Of a stretch of 64,000 nucleotides of DNA, positions 1-12,381 are shown one piece after another. The stretch is from Diadema setosum. Its lineage: Eukaryota > Echinodermata > Echinoidea > Diadematoida > Diadematidae. The DNA lies in assembly GCF_964275005.1 (NCBI RefSeq), contig NW_027307651.1:744001-808000 (forward strand), read 5' to 3'. Each line of letters opens with the position of its first letter. Positions within the stretch are counted from its first letter, which is position 1. The position numbers and the translations under genes were made by a program. The notes under the pieces were generated by a model that saw only the letters and a program-made list of their open reading frames with translations, made no database searches and was not told where the DNA came from.

Positions 1-181
1 AATACAAAAATATCTTTATGCAATGCAATACTAGATTCATCAACCCCCTTCCCCCCCCCCCCCCCAATTTCAAGAAAATATATCATACCCAACTGTTCTC
101 AGTTTCTCTTATGCATCTTCTTGAAGATACCATTATGATGAATGAATGCTAAACTTACCTAATTTTGTCCAACCAGAAGTC

Positions 182-259
182 CATGTCTTCGGAAGAGAGA
201 GTGCATGTCTTCGGAAGAGAGGGTGCATGTCTTCGGAAGAGAGGGTGTATGTCTTCTTC
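182..259 (+). repeat. 22-bp tandem repeat, three units plus partial
   Basis: The unit CATGTCTTCGGAAGAGAG plus four bases occurs three times in a row, almost identical, followed by a partial fourth unit. A diverged relative (CATGTCTCCACAACAGAGGG) lies near 1464. It creates a short open frame that I do not regard as coding. Confidence 0.85.
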
Positions 260-1873
260 ACTATCTGATGAACAGAAAGAGAGAAAAAAAAATGTTCACA
301 AACTGTTTAAGCTTTTCTGAAATGGAGACCAAATTGGGTATCATTGCATTAATAGTATGGGGGTTGGGTGTCCAGAGGCTTAACGAAAATAAATTGTCTA
401 ATTTTTATTTTCAATTTTTGCCAAAATGATGCATCCGATAATAGAAAATATCATGAATATATCTGATTTTGAATAATACTAGCAATAATTCTCAACAAAT
501 TCATAAAACAATCAATGCCATCTTGTTGAAATTAAAATACTAAAACTGTCTGTTCGGATACCCAACCTGTCCAGACACTCAAGAACTAGGTATAGTCTAC
601 CCTGTATTCTAGAAAGAGAATTGAAATTTCTAGTGTTGCCAACTTGAGGAGGAATAGCAATTGCTTTTGCTGCAACACCATTCCTGTCCTAAATGGATTA
701 GAGTATGTTCATTTTCTACTTTTTTATATTTATAAACCAAAAGAATGACATTCAAATACACTGTGCATTGATCTTAAATTCTTTTATGTATTAACTCCAT
801 TGCTTTTTCAGTCCAGGTCTACATTATGGTCCTGATGTAGGTCTAGACAAGTATAGATCTACATGCTTTTGATTACACCACATTTGTTCTATAAAGGAGA
901 CAATAATAGTTGTATTCTAGTGAATCCTTTATTGAATTCACAATTTCAGTGAAATCTATGATATAATTTTATTCCCGGACCCTATCCTGGCTTCGGCCTT
1001 ATGTTAGATCACGAACTCGAGGCTAGACTAGACTACCTAGGCTAGGGCCTAGATCTAATTGAATGATCACAAAAATCTATGATGTCTCAACATTTTAATT
1101 CTCTTCGAAATTACCAGTGGAGACTGCATGCATACAACTTCATTTGACTGTTAAACACTCTTCTGAATGATCATAGATCTATATTTGTATATAAATCTAC
1201 GTGCAAACACCACTACTGTCACCCGACACAATTTTGACTGGATGGGACTGGTGAACAGTAAACCTATTCAACATGGAAACTATTGCAAATACAAGCATTT
1301 ATCCTGATGAAAAAAAACATTGTTTCATATCAACTACAGCATCAAAATATCATTTTCTACATGAATTAATGCTAAACTTAGCAGAGACTTACCTGAGTAG
1401 ACGGCCAAGAGATGTCAATAGATGAACAAAACTTTTCACCAACCAGAATAAAGCAGCTGCCCATGTCTCCACAACAGAGGGCGCATGTCTTATTCACTTT
1501 TGTGATTCTGAAGAAATTGTTATTACTCTCTTTCAAGGGTTATAACTTTTTGATAAAAAATGTAATAATCACCAACTTTTCACAATCTATTCAGCATACT
1601 TCAAGATATTTTTTTGATTTATTTGATGACATTTAGTTGAATAATGATCATTTTACAGAATGTTGCATCTCATGGTAAATCTGCAATTTTCAGAAAAAAT
1701 GTAAAACGAATAGGTTTTCCTCCCATTATCAATAGAAATGTAAATTTAAAAAAAATCTAAATTGGTTCCATTATGCTAAGAATTTAATTTTCTTTAAATT
1801 CATACCTCATACATGTTAAAAACATGTTTTACAAGAAAGTTATAAGCTATTTTGTACACAGGTGTTAAAATTT

Positions 1874-1919
1874 TGGCGGCCATATTGGAATTCAAAATGG
1901 CGGCCGCCAGAGGGCGCTA
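1874..1919 (+). promoter_or_regulatory. CTCF-like core beside two YY1-like sites
   Basis: The stretch reads GGCGGCCATATTGG, then CAAAATGGCGGCC, then CCGCCAGAGGGCGCTA. The last string fits the known vertebrate CTCF core (CC-CCAG-GGGGCGC type) closely, and the first two fit the YY1 core (CCAT in a GCGGCCAT context, both orientations). CTCF is conserved in deuterostomes, so a binding site at the edge of a tandem gene array is plausible. It could equally be a fragment of a GC-rich repeat: CAAAATGGCCGCC recurs in the satellite at the window end. Confidence 0.35.
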
Positions 1920-2447
1920 TTTTTTTGGATCCATTTTTTTTAATGATCCTTAAGTATCATAGATACGATGCGCAAAGTTTCACGCTTTCTTCAAAAAGTG
2001 AACGATTTGGGTGTATTTTGGGTCTTAGCCGCTCTACTATTGATATTCTGGGAATCAGAATAATACAGGCAGATGGTTCTGAAAGCTAGGCTGCATTATG
2101 CCCAACGCAAAGATACTCACTCCGGAGTGATACACGCCATTAAAACAAAACAACAGCAACAACAGTGTCCTGAAAATAGTATCAACGTCATACTTTTGCA
2201 CTGCTAGCATCGACTGATTTTTAGTTTTAGATTATGGATGGCGCTAGTGCTGAGACTAAACCCAGCAACTAGCATCTTACCTGAAATTACCTAGTGTCTA
2301 GTTTTATAAAACTTCCAGCGAGATTGAATTTGATAGTTGGATTTCACAATAAAGAATTTATTTTAAGGTTTCGTTATCAACAGTTCAGTACAACATCATT
2401 GAACAGTTTGTCAATTTTCAAAACAGTTCACTTTTTTTCTCTTTCAG

Positions 2448-2682
2448 CCATGGATATTATCTTTCGTTGTATACGCACTCTACCGATTCGGAATGGCAGC
2501 CTCTTCCCTCCCTATTTTGATATGGTGTGTTGTACTCGGGGCAAAGACTCTGGGCCCAAAGTTCCTCATCTACCTCCCTTTCTGGACGATTGCTACTGTA
2601 ACTGCAACATGTTACGTTTGCTTTGCCCTTTTTAATGCTGTGATGGACTTCAGGAAGAGCAAGACAAATGTAACAGTTGAAG
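2448..2682 (+). CDS. copy A exon 5 (Rost spans 1-2)
   Basis: The acceptor is a pyrimidine tract ending CTCTTTCAG and the donor is GAAG|GTAGAG. The exon starts in phase 0 and ends in phase 1, as in the other copies, and is three codons longer than in B (ATVTATCY instead of LTATCY plus a tail difference). The LxYR motif and the two hydrophobic segments are intact. Confidence 0.75.
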
Positions 2683-3090
2683 GTAGAGTGTCTTCCTTTG
2701 GTGGAGTGGAAATACATGTAGGCGGGGTAGGAGGAAGCGAAATGCATTATTTTCCATTTGCAGATGAAACAGAAACCCAGCTTTAGTGCTTCAAAAAAGT
2801 TATAAAATGTGATTAGGCATAAAAACCAATGTGAAAATAAAGTATAAGTAGAATAACGTGTAATCAATGTTAAGGGGATGGCTAGTAACTGATCAGTGTA
2901 CACCAGTGGGAATGCTGGGGATGATTGTTCCAATTCTTGTGGGATTCATTTAAGACCATTATTATATATCTATTGTTGTGTGAAAATCATTTGCTGAAGA
3001 ATGGTTTCATATGCATGTAATGTGCAGTTTAATGGTTCCAGGCTAGCATGCCTGACAGTGACTTAGTTGTCACTTTCGTTGTACTTTCAG

Positions 3091-3489
3091 ACACATTTCG
3101 ATACTAGATTCAGTGGCTTCTCTTTAACCTCGCCGCCACTCCTTCAATCATCGTAACTACTTTCTACTTGGGGGTCATGTACTTTGACCTATATATACTA
3201 CTTTTACAATCTCGTTTTCACCGTCGGCTTCCTCATCGAAATCTTACTTACTCTGATCGTCGTCCGCTTCGTACACGTTGTCTACCCCCTCATGTTCCTC
3301 GTCATCTACCTGCTCTTCATCGTCACCTACTTTGCGGCTGGGGGAACGGACCCGTTTGGAAACATCTCTGTTTCTCCCGTGCTCGACTTCAAGAACAAAC
3401 CCGACACAGCAGCCGCAGCCGTTGTGGGCGTGACTTTCGCAGTGCTACTGGCTCAGGCCATTTTAAAGGAATTGTACGCCCTCCGTTGA
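3091..3489 (+). pseudogene. copy A exon 6, degraded (Rost spans 3-6)
   Basis: The acceptor GTTGTACTTTCAG is identical to that of copy B exon 6. The reading opens as DTFRY followed by a stop, then IQWLLFNLAATPS; a frameshift follows, and the frame beginning about 3184 carries FLIEILLTLIVVR, HVVYPLMF, AAGGTDPFG and VLDF in family order before ending ELYALR-stop. Confidence 0.8.
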
Positions 3490-3492
3490 TAG

Positions 3493-3890
3493 GAGAATAG
3501 CAGAAGCCGTTCCCCCAACAACAGAAGCCGTTCCTCCTACAGAAGAGCCGGTAGCCGTCGAGATCGAACCCCTTAACGCTTACACGCGCCTTTATCGTAA
3601 ACAAACTGTCCATGTATGGATGACTGGGAGAGAACATACAAAAGCTGTTCCTGTAACAGAGGAAGTTCCTTCTACAGAAGCCGTTCCTCCTACAGCTAGC
3701 ACTTGTCGATCTTGAACCCCTTACCGCGTAGTATAGCAATACACAAAAATATAATGTCCATTTATGAATGTATGGATGTATGGATAGGAGGAGAACAAGA
3801 ACCGTTTCTCCTACAGAAGCCTGTCCTCCAACAGAAGCCGTTCCTAATAAGAGGCTGTAGCTGTCGAGCTCGAAGTACTCACGGCATAGT
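3493..3890 (+). repeat. tandemly repeated C-terminal tail region of copy A
   Basis: Three diverged units of about 150 bp, each containing CAGAAGCCGTTCCTCCTACA-like strings, then GTAGC(C/T)GTCGA and a gene-like end. In copies C and D the same tail follows the last span and reads ...VELEALT-stop, and in copy B it survives just after the stop. The repeated segment therefore derives from the gene's own C-terminal coding sequence plus the start of the 3' UTR. It is not translated in copy A because of the earlier stop. Confidence 0.6.
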
Positions 3891-3990
3891 TTTCGTGGTA
3901 TTAAAATGGCTCCTTTACCATTCACAAACTGAAAAGTCTAGGAGAGAAAAGTTGCTGAATACATGTTTAGCCCTAATCGCAGAATAGGAG

Positions 3991-6471
3991 TATGTCATCA
4001 CTGTTGGATTGGTCCATATACCTCAACTTTTGTCGAATGTTTCAATAATGTTTCAAATATTCTTCATATTCAGAAAAGATAAAAACAAAGGTACATCTGA
4101 TAATAAAGTTGTAACCAAATTTATATTTGCGAAATTAAAGAAATGCGCAATCATTAAGGTACATCTGATAATAAAGTTGTAACCAAAATTATATTTGCGA
4201 AATTAAAGAAATGCGCAATCATGATCTTTGCTGTAATCTTGTTCATTGGTGGCAACAGTGGTGGGTGTTCCACCCGCCCCCACCCCCGTTTTTTTTTTTT
4301 TTTTTTCTGGTTGGATAGTCCTCCCTTATTTCTTTGTTAAGCATGATATCCCATTTTCCTATTTGGTTTTCGTTTTTGAAAAAAAGAAGAAGTATTTCGG
4401 CAACTTGTTCAAAAATGTACAATTTTTTTTTTTGCTTGAAAGCTTTTCAGATTTTATACCAAAAGTGTGCACTACATCGTTTGATTTTTTAGATGACTTC
4501 GGTTTTTTTTTTATACAAATACCGTATTTCATTCATACCCAAGGCGTCAGTCGTCCTGTTACCTTTGCGAAAGTCCCAGAATCCTTATAGCCCAAAGAGA
4601 ATTAAAGCATGAAGGAGTTTGATGATATCACATGTCTGAATTTCCCTCCCTGCATAAGCATATGAGTCTCAAAAATATTATTAACCATTAAATATGTTTA
4701 CAAGATGATACAAAAACAGTCTCATACTTCAGTAATTCTTGGACATTTTCATTTTTTATTAATTCGTTTATTTTTCCATTTCGAGCAGAAACATACATAC
4801 TTAACAGAAATTGAAGCTGAGGTCAGCTCATCTTTCTCATCATTTCACTTCCTGGTTTCTTCATCTGTCAAGCAAAAAAAAAAACAAACAAACAAACAAA
4901 CTAAACACTAAAATTAAAAAGGGGAGGGGGGCAAATCTGGGGGTGGGGTACCCGACCCCCCCCCCCCTCCGTTCCGCCGGCCGTGGTACATTATACGTAC
5001 GTCTACACATCACAACATCATCACAGCACAAGGAATACCTCACCTCACCACACGCCCTATGCACTGGTATTTACTTTGTGAGTGGTCAGATAATAATGTT
5101 ATGAAGTTATGAAGTTTTTTTTTTTTTTTGTGTGTGTGTGTGTGCTGCAACGGTGAATGGGACCATCTTTCTGTTCAAGCTTCTTGAAGTTAGTCCCCCA
5201 CATATCAAATCGTTTTCTCTCAACTCTATTCGACATGTTTGCGCAGCTACCGTCCCTTTGATAACGATGTTGTTCCTCACATCTTTATTTTCACAATATA
5301 AATCATAATTCATAAAATTATGCACTTTACGATTTCGTTATTCCGTATTGAAAATGATATCCCGAAATAAAACTTAACCCAAGGGAAACAGATTTTTTTT
5401 TTCTTCACGCTTCTACAATATAAAGCTCTTTGTTTATCTAGTACTAAAACTAAAGTTTTTTTTTTTTTTTTTTGCACAAAGTCTACGGCGAAAGTCCACG
5501 TGACGCACTGTTTGAAGATCATGGGACATGACAGTTATCTCAACTTTCATAAAATGTATACTTAGATATATTGTGCCGAATCAAAAAATCAACTTTAGCA
5601 ATCATAAACTTCTGTTTATGGTACGCCCTTTCAAACAACTCATGTTCAAACGATATAAATATTCCGACGTATTATGCTGTGAGTTTTGTGTGTAATGCAA
5701 AATCTATTCTGGCAAGAAATAACAAATGTTATACAGAACATACGCTTCTATCCGGCTGATGAAAATTTTCACCCCCTTCTCCCAAAATAAAAGGGCAGGA
5801 ATATGAAATAAAAAAATAAAAAAAAACAAGAAAATGAGAATATAACTAATGCTGTATCTCACCTTTTTTTTTTTTGCGCACGATGATATTTTCAGAAGTG
5901 AGGGAAATCCAACGATCTATGCATTCTTTTGATGTAATTCGAAGAAATGCTTAAATGCAAAATAAGAAAAATTATAACTGAAAGGCTAAATGGTGAAATT
6001 TGTCACGTCTTTTTCCACATGTAGGTTCTATTCCTTTACTGTGTAGGTTATGGGGTGTGTAGCGCTCACTGGCAATGACAAAAAAAAAAAAAAAATTACA
6101 AACGACAGTAAGTGGAGTGGTAACAAGTGGTCATAATCAGTAAGTGGAGTGGTAATATGTGGTAAAACTGGTACCAAAGCGTCATGACGGCCGGTTGCTG
6201 TCAATGCACATTTTGCGTTATATGCGTTGATGTTCTTGCGTGCATGCATCACATTAAGTGAAACTACGTTGCTGTTGTGAGTACATTGTACGCTTGATTG
6301 GTACTCGTACTATACTATATATTTTACTATGCCCTGTCACATTCGTGCGATGTGAAAAAAAAATAGAATAAAATGAAAGAGAAAAGAACAAGAGATACAG
6401 TTCCTGCATGACATACCAATTCGAATTATTATAGTACTGTATATCATAATGTGTTGTACTGTAAAATAAGG
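3991..6471. other. intergenic, low-complexity rich
   Basis: No exon was recognised. It holds a perfect-looking 68-bp duplication (4090-4221), poly-T and poly-A runs (near 4291, 5116, 5457, 6079), a poly-C/poly-G stretch near 4919-4978 and an AAACA array near 4880. Open frames here are short and compositionally biased. Confidence 0.6.
4090..4221 (+). repeat. 68-bp direct tandem duplication
   Basis: Two adjacent nearly identical units begin GGTACATCTGATAATAAAG at 4090 and 4158. Each contains an AATAAA string. The near identity suggests a recent slip or unequal exchange. Confidence 0.9.
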
Positions 6472-7019
6472 GCTTTTTACACTTGTAAATTTGTGCTTAG
6501 TCCCGTACCAACGGTGGGGCTAAGGGGGGCGGGGGGCCTTAGCCCCACCGTTGGTACGGGACTATCCTTAGCCCACTTTCTGTTTACACTCGTTTTTGCT
6601 AAAGTGGGCTAGCCCCACCGATAATCCCGTACTATCTGGCCCTGAAAAATAGCAGGGTTAGCACCGCAATTGCGGTGCCAAACAAGTGAGTGTAAACAGA
6701 ACGAAAAAATAATCCTGGGCTAAGCGACAGAGACGAAGTCCGACCCTCACTGACCAATCAGAAACGAGGTAATCAAGTGCTGCCGGTGCGCGCGTGTACG
6801 TGTGCAGTACACAGCGTAATCATGAATATGCATGTGGTTTGGAAAGTACCGGACTAAGAAATACGAGTGTAAAAAGGTCAATTTTCTCCTTAGCCCCGGA
6901 CAAGAGCTTAGTACAGGACTAATAGGCGAGTGTAAAAAGCTGAAAAAATTGGTACGGGACTAACGATAGTCCTGGGTCAGAGAAAGTACGGGGTTAAGAA
7001 ACACAAGTGTAAAAAGAGC
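6472..7019. mobile_element. non-autonomous TIR element with hairpin (MITE-like)
   Basis: The left end GCTTTTTACACTTGT is matched in inverted orientation by ACAAGTGTAAAAAGAGC at the right end. Inside, the motifs GGTACGGGACTA, TAGTCC and GTGTAAAAAG recur in both orientations, giving a fold-back structure. No coding capacity is seen. Superfamily is unknown to me. Confidence 0.7.
6498..6564. repeat. perfect 28-bp inverted repeat with G-rich loop
   Basis: Arm 6498-6525 begins TAGTCCCGTACCAACGG and is matched without mismatch by arm 6537-6564, ending CCGTTGGTACGGGACTA. The 11-base spacer is almost pure G, and with the adjoining bases could also form a G-quadruplex. It lies inside the TIR element. 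Confidence 0.9.
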
Positions 7020-8076
7020 TATATTGTAGGTTTTTTTTCTATTATTAGACATTATGCCACCTACGTAATTATTGTAATATATTTTCTTGGTGTATCTTGA
7101 TGTAGGATATGACAGGTCAATAGCTTGATTAAAGGGAAAATAGGGAACACAATTGATTTCTTTCACACAAATAAACACGCGTGCACATGCAGAAGCACAC
7201 GAACATTACACACACATGTTTATGATATATGAAATTATGAAAATAAACAAGATGATTATATTCTCTATCAGATTATGATAGAGAATAGAATCATAATGCG
7301 ATATGGTTTATTTTCAAAGTGAACCTTTTCTCGGCAGTGTAAGAGCAAAACGAAAATGATATCTTCCTTCCATTGCAGTGATAATCTCCTCCAACTATTC
7401 CGGCCATTAGTGTCGAATGTAGACAAAGCATGGAGGACATCCTCCACCCTCTGCTCCTTTCTCACAAAAGAAGCATGCTAGTTCCCGGGGGAGTAGGCCT
7501 TTTCTGATATTCATTTGGGGTGTGAACTCTCTTGTTTGTTTTGTGGTGCGCGGTCACATAATATTCCCTAAATAAGCAAATACGGTATATATCTATCATG
7601 AATAGAGAAATATTGAAGGTCAGCATTTTCAACCTAAAAATAAAGAAAAAAAAAATCCCAGAGGGCTACTACTCTAATATCAATGAGTAAGATCTAGGTT
7701 TGATCACCTCCCCAAATTTGGTGCTTTTATCCGCCCTGTAACAGTAAGCCCAAATTTTGGCATTACACGACCTGACTATTACGGTTCTGATGATCTACAC
7801 AATACCAGTCAACATTATCATTGCAATCCGTTGAGCTCGTACCACTTTATTCACCATGGAAGTTATAGCAATAACAATGGATGCTACTTAATGCACTATT
7901 CCTGGGTTGCATGCACCCATGTCGCATTGGGTGCATTTGAGTTTGGACTTTGGCCGCTAAAGAAAGTACAGTGTAGTGTTTTGTGAAACGCAAAATGGCG
8001 CGACATTTATGTGCTGTCGAACATGCACATACGAACGAACGCCACAAGATATGCCTCAACGAACTTGAAGAATATT
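7020..8076. other. intergenic; partial GTGAC-type MITE end
   Basis: No exon recognised. Near 7526-7562 the string TTTTGTGGTGCGCGGTCACAT matches the right end of the TIR family seen complete at 54908-55601, so an orphan end is present. The rest is unassigned unique-looking sequence. Confidence 0.5.
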
Positions 8077-8160
8077 TAGGTGATACGCTATCAGCGTATC
8101 ACCTATTGTGATTGTCAAAATCTCTCTTTATTAGGTGATACGCTATCAGCGTATCACCTA
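8077..8160. repeat. two tandem 29-bp hairpins
   Basis: TAGGTGATACGCT, a three-base ATC loop, and AGCGTATCACCTA form a perfect hairpin at 8077-8105, repeated at 8132-8160 with a 26-bp spacer that is itself near-repeated after the second hairpin. The same GCGTATCACCTA end occurs singly near 10169, 13119 and 20728, which marks it as a transposon-type terminus. Confidence 0.85.
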
Positions 8161-10180
8161 TTGTGATTGTCAAAATCTGTCTTTTTTCTTATTCTTCTTT
8201 CTTTCTGGCCTATTTTGTGTCGTCAATATCTCAAGAATGACATTACGGAGTAACATGACATTTTCAGTCAACATGTCTCATGACAATATCTAGCCACAAT
8301 AAGGTTTTCATGACAGTAACGTATCTATGACGTCATCTAGGCGCCATTTTGTGATTTTCGGACCATGTTACATGATCGATCATAACTTCATAACTAAAGG
8401 TCCTTTCTGTATCAGTTTTTGTGGACATAAAGTTCAGGTCACGCTCTATCTTTCTTTCTCAGATGCTAATTACCTAGGACGTCATCTAGGACGCGTAAGC
8501 GCGCGTCAAACATTTAAAAGGCTCAAAACAACTTTCCAATGGGAAATCTCGAAGTTTCAGACAATCTTAAGCGTTTCAAACAATTTTGCGCGTGCGCGTC
8601 CGTCCGCGCATTTTCGCGCGCACAGCGCGTCAGTAACATGAAAATGCACATTTTTTGACTGATCTGGATTCCTGATACTTTGAGTAACAATATCCATTGA
8701 TTTCTGATCGATTTTGACAAATAACAAAGCAATGCACTGTCGTCAAAGTTGAAATTTCGCGTGCGCATCTATGTGCAAATATAGTGAAAAAACATGTCTT
8801 TGTTTATTTCGCCATAGCTCTTTAAAACGTCAGGTGACCCTATGTTTTTATTGCATATTACAAAAGCATATGAATTGAAAATAACGTTTCAAGTATCATT
8901 ATTTCCATAATTACAATATGACGTCATCATATCGTCATCTGAAATCAAAAAAGTGGAATTAATTTTTTTAAGGTACTGTTTCTGACATTCATTTGCTCGT
9001 ATCTCTGTTGTTTAAGCTCAATATTATCCCAAATTCAGATATGTTGTACTTTGAACATTTGCCTTTTAAGTCCATGTCATGCTTTTGATATTTGATGACG
9101 TCATCATACCTTAAATTGTGATTAAAGGTAAAGACGCAAAATCGGACAAGTTTACGTGTATTGTCTATGGGAGGTGATTTTTTTTTAAAGCATCAATTGA
9201 CTTAACAACGTTTAAGCACCTTTATCTCAGCTGATTTTGCTTCATTTCCTCTGAAACTTTAATATGTTGTAGCTGAGACAATAAGCTGCAGTAATCATGC
9301 ATTTTATTCTTTGAAATCTCCTCATCAGATTGACAATTTTGCAGTTTAAAACTGAAAATGAAAATGGAATGTGGACAAAACGATTCCCCATGTATCTTTC
9401 ACATACATAAGTTTACGTTCCCCATATTTTCTCGTCGAGACGTATGGCCGAGTGGTTAAAGGCGCCGTCTCAGAGACGTGAGATTGCGGGTTCGAACCCC
9501 ACAAGATCACGAAACATTTTTTTTTTATTTTACTTTTTTTTCTTCAATTTTGTATTACATATTCGTCCATGTAGAAATCACGTTCGTATATAAACGCACC
9601 TATATACACACACAGACACACACACACGCCATATCCCTCTTTTTTGTGTGTTGGAGACCACATTGCTTCGACTGCAGCAACATTTTGCAGGTTGACTTTG
9701 TCAAACCGATCATAGTATGTAATGACGACGACTGAGGTGTTGTACTTTGAACAATTGTCTTTCAAGACGATGTCATTGTTTATTAATTTGATGACGTCAT
9801 TACACTGAAAATTGTGATTAAAGGCAAGGTATCAAAACCAGCCGATTATAGGTTTTATGTCTGCGGGACGTATTTTTCCCAAGTTGCCAGAAATGGCATA
9901 GTGACCTCAGTCGTTACAGGGCCGCTTCTCCGTCTAGCAATGCAATAGATGTTCACCAGGCCACGTTAGTTGAGTGGGCATTGACTTTCCCCCTGTTATA
10001 TCTATACATTGTTGTTGTTTTTTTTTTTGTCTTACCATTTCCGGGGATGTCCCGTGGCCGAGTGGTTACAGAAACGGTTTCGCATGCACGCTCAATATAA
10101 CTTCAAGGTGCCTATATCACATTCTTTTCTTTGTCGATCACAGATGACCGTCATCTGATGACCACAAGCGTATCACCTAA
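8078..10180. mobile_element. candidate 2.1-kb element with TGATACGC ends
   Basis: AGGTGATACGC at the left hairpin and GCGTATCACCT at 10169-10179 make an 11-bp inverted pair. The interior has no open frame above about 100 codons, is rich in TGACGTCAT strings and CG-alternating tracts, and carries a SINE at 9434. The boundary call rests only on the shared ends and on where similarity to neighbouring copies changes. Confidence 0.4.
9434..9735 (+). mobile_element. SINE with tRNA-Leu-like head, copy 1
   Basis: The head GGCCGAGTGGTTAAAGGC is a box A typical of tRNA-Leu/Ser, followed by CTCAGAG in the anticodon position and GGGTTCGAACCCC as box B. The acceptor ends do not pair, so it is not a working tRNA gene. 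The body is a T-run, a CA-rich stretch and TTGGAGACCACATTGCTTCG. Very similar bodies follow the other heads at 11452, 12382, 14414 and 18373. Confidence 0.7.
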
Positions 10181-11451
10181 CTCGTCCTCAATGTGACGAG
10201 TTTTCATGTCTCGTTTCTTTTTATTCTTCTTTCTTTCTGGACAATTTTGTGTCATCAATATCTCAAGAGTGACATTACAGAATGACATGACATTTTCAGG
10301 GAACATGTCTCATGACAATATCTAGCCACAATAAGGTTTTCATGACAGTAACATGTCTATGACGTCATCTAGGCGCCATTTTGTGATTTTCGGACCATGT
10401 TACATGATCGATCATAACTTCATAAATAAAGGTAATTTCTGTATCATTTTCGGTGGACATTAAGTTCAGGTCACGCTCTATCTTACATTTTAATGCTAAT
10501 TACCTAGGACATTATTACGCGCGCGTACGCGCGCGTCAAACTTTTAAAAGGCTCAAAACAACTTACCAATGGGAAATCTCGAAGTTTCAGACAATTTTAA
10601 GCGTTTCGCGCGTTCGCGTCCGTCCGCACATTTTCGCGCGTAGTGCGCGTAAGCAACATGAAAATGCACATTTTTTGACAGATTTGGATTCCTGATACAT
10701 TAAGCAACAATATCCATTGATTTCCGATCACTTTTGACCTATAACAAAGGAATGCGTTGGCGGCAAGTTGAAATTTCGTGTGCGCGTCTATGTGCAAATA
10801 TAGCGAAAAACATGTCTTTGTTTATTTCGCCATAGCTCTTTAAAACGTCTGGTTACCCTATGTTTTTATTGCATATTACAAAAACATATGAATTGGAAAT
10901 AACGTTTCAAGCATCAATATCTCCATGAATACATTATGACGTCATCATATCATCATCTGAAATAAAAAAAGTGGAATTAAATTTTTTAAGGTACTGTTTC
11001 TGACATTCATTTGCTCGTATCTCTGTTGTTTAAGCTCAATATTATCCCAAATTCAGATATGTTGTACTTTGAACATTTGCCTTTCAAGTCCATGTCATAG
11101 TTTTGAAATTTGATGACGTCATCATGCTTTAAATTGTGTTTAAAGGTAAAGACGCAAAATCGGACAAGTTTACGTGTTATGTCTATGGGAGGTGATTTTT
11201 TTAGAAACCATGCATTGACTTGACAACGTTTAAGCACCTTTATCTCAGCTGATTTTGCTTCATTTCCTCTGAAACTTAAGTATGTTGTAGCTGTGACAAT
11301 AATCTGCAGTAATCATGCATTTTATTCTTTGAAATATCCTCATGAGGTTGACAATTTTGCAATTTAAAACTGAAAATGAGAATGGAATGCGGACGAAACG
11401 ATTCCTGATTCATCTTTCACGTACATAAGTTTACGTTCCTCTAATTTTCTC

Positions 11452-11720
11452 GTCGAGACGAATGGCCGAGCGGTTAGAGGCGTCGTCTCAGAAACCATGA
11501 GGTTGCACACGTACGGGTTCGATCCTCACAAGAGCACGAAAGAAAATAATTATTTTTTTTAACTTTTTTTTTTCTTCAATGGAGTACTACACCTTCGTCC
11601 ATGTAGAAAACACGTTTGCATGTAAACACACCTATACGCACACACTCACACAGTATACCTTTGTTTTGCGTTGGAGACTGCATTACTTCGACTGCTGCAA
11701 AATTTTGCAGGCTGGGCTTT
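11452..11720 (+). mobile_element. SINE with tRNA-Leu-like head, copy 2
   Basis: A diverged family member: box A GGCCGAGCGGTTAGAGGC, a longer variable region, box B GGGTTCGATCC, then the T-run and CA-rich body with TTGGAGACTGCATTACTTCG. Confidence 0.65.
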
Positions 11721-12381
11721 TTAAACTGATATAGTATATTGTAACAAAATGAAATTTGTTCATATCAATTCAGTAACACAATGTAGTCGTGGTTACTTTG
11801 TGCTGATTTACACATGTAACAAGCTATACATTGTAAAAAAGGTATTTGCATTGTTCCTTTAAGTCAGTCTTCTGTATTGATGATTATTTGTCAATTAGTG
11901 GTTTTTGTGGAGTTTCAGATGGTGATAAAAAGTATGAATGATAAGTGCAGCGATAATTCCTACAGTAAGTTCAAAGTTGTGTTACAGATGTTTGATACAT
12001 ACATTTAGCATTGTGTGTGTGTGTGTATACGTGTGTATACAGGTTGGCCATATGACACATTCTAGACAATTAATCCTAATTAATTAGCAAACGTGATCAG
12101 CTATGGAACTGAATATGGTACTAATGTATGATGTTTATGATTCTAATTAAACTGTGACGAGTTTAAAGGGATAGCATAACTGTGTGTAAAAATAAGGCAA
12201 TTATAAGGAAATTTTAGGGGAATTTGATAACCATGCCTATAATAATTTCATACAGGTTATAATACCTGCCTCATATTCGTGTGATAGATCGTCATGTCAA
12301 TAGCAAACTGACAACGTACGATGAATGTGTTATATATTGAACAACTGTCTTTCAAGTCCATAATGTTCCCCATATTTTCTT

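Larger units (their letters stand above)
1..2447. other. non-coding sequence upstream of copy A exon 5
   Basis: No convincing exon was seen on either strand. The stretch has a poly-C run near 48-65, a 22-bp tandem repeat (182-259) and a regulatory-looking motif cluster near 1874-1919. Two segments, about 130-270 and 1360-1510, share diverged blocks (ATGCTAAACTTA, CAACCAGAA and CCATGTCT in the same order), so they are probably copies of one dispersed repeat. Exons 1-4 of copy A were looked for here by comparison with copies B-D and not found. Intron 4 is 2.6 kb in copy B and 2.3 kb in copy C, so those exons could lie left of the window. Confidence 0.6.
2448..3489 (+). pseudogene. copy A: broken Rolling-stone-like C-terminal half
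   Basis: Only exons 5 (2448-2682) and 6 (3091-3489) are visible; the intron between them is 408 bp, much shorter than in copies B-D (1.3-1.8 kb). Exon 5 is open and encodes two membrane spans with the family-like YALYRFGMAA and IYLPFWT strings. Exon 6 has an early in-frame TAG at 3105-3107 where copy B has a Gln codon, then changes reading frame within the third Rost span; the remainder, including VVRFVHVVYPLMF and FAAGGTDPFG, is open in the shifted frame to a stop at 3487-3489. About ten bases are missing just before that stop relative to copies B-D. A host-gene pseudogene is the simplest reading; exons 1-4 are not in the window. Confidence 0.75.

Noticed and set aside
1862-2089. 75-codon frame near the GC-rich motif cluster
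   Set aside because: No splice context, no domain and an arbitrary composition; the GGCGGCC strings look regulatory or repeat-derived.
2457-2933. 158-codon minus-strand frame
   Set aside because: It lies opposite exon 5 of copy A and has no family resemblance; a shadow of the true exon.
8077-8160. CRISPR-like repeat pair
   Set aside because: Only two palindromic units with a repeated spacer, in a eukaryotic repeat array; transposon termini explain them.
9434-9510. Functional tRNA-Leu gene
   Set aside because: Boxes A and B are good but acceptor ends do not pair, the T stem has a mismatch, and the unit recurs with a shared SINE body.
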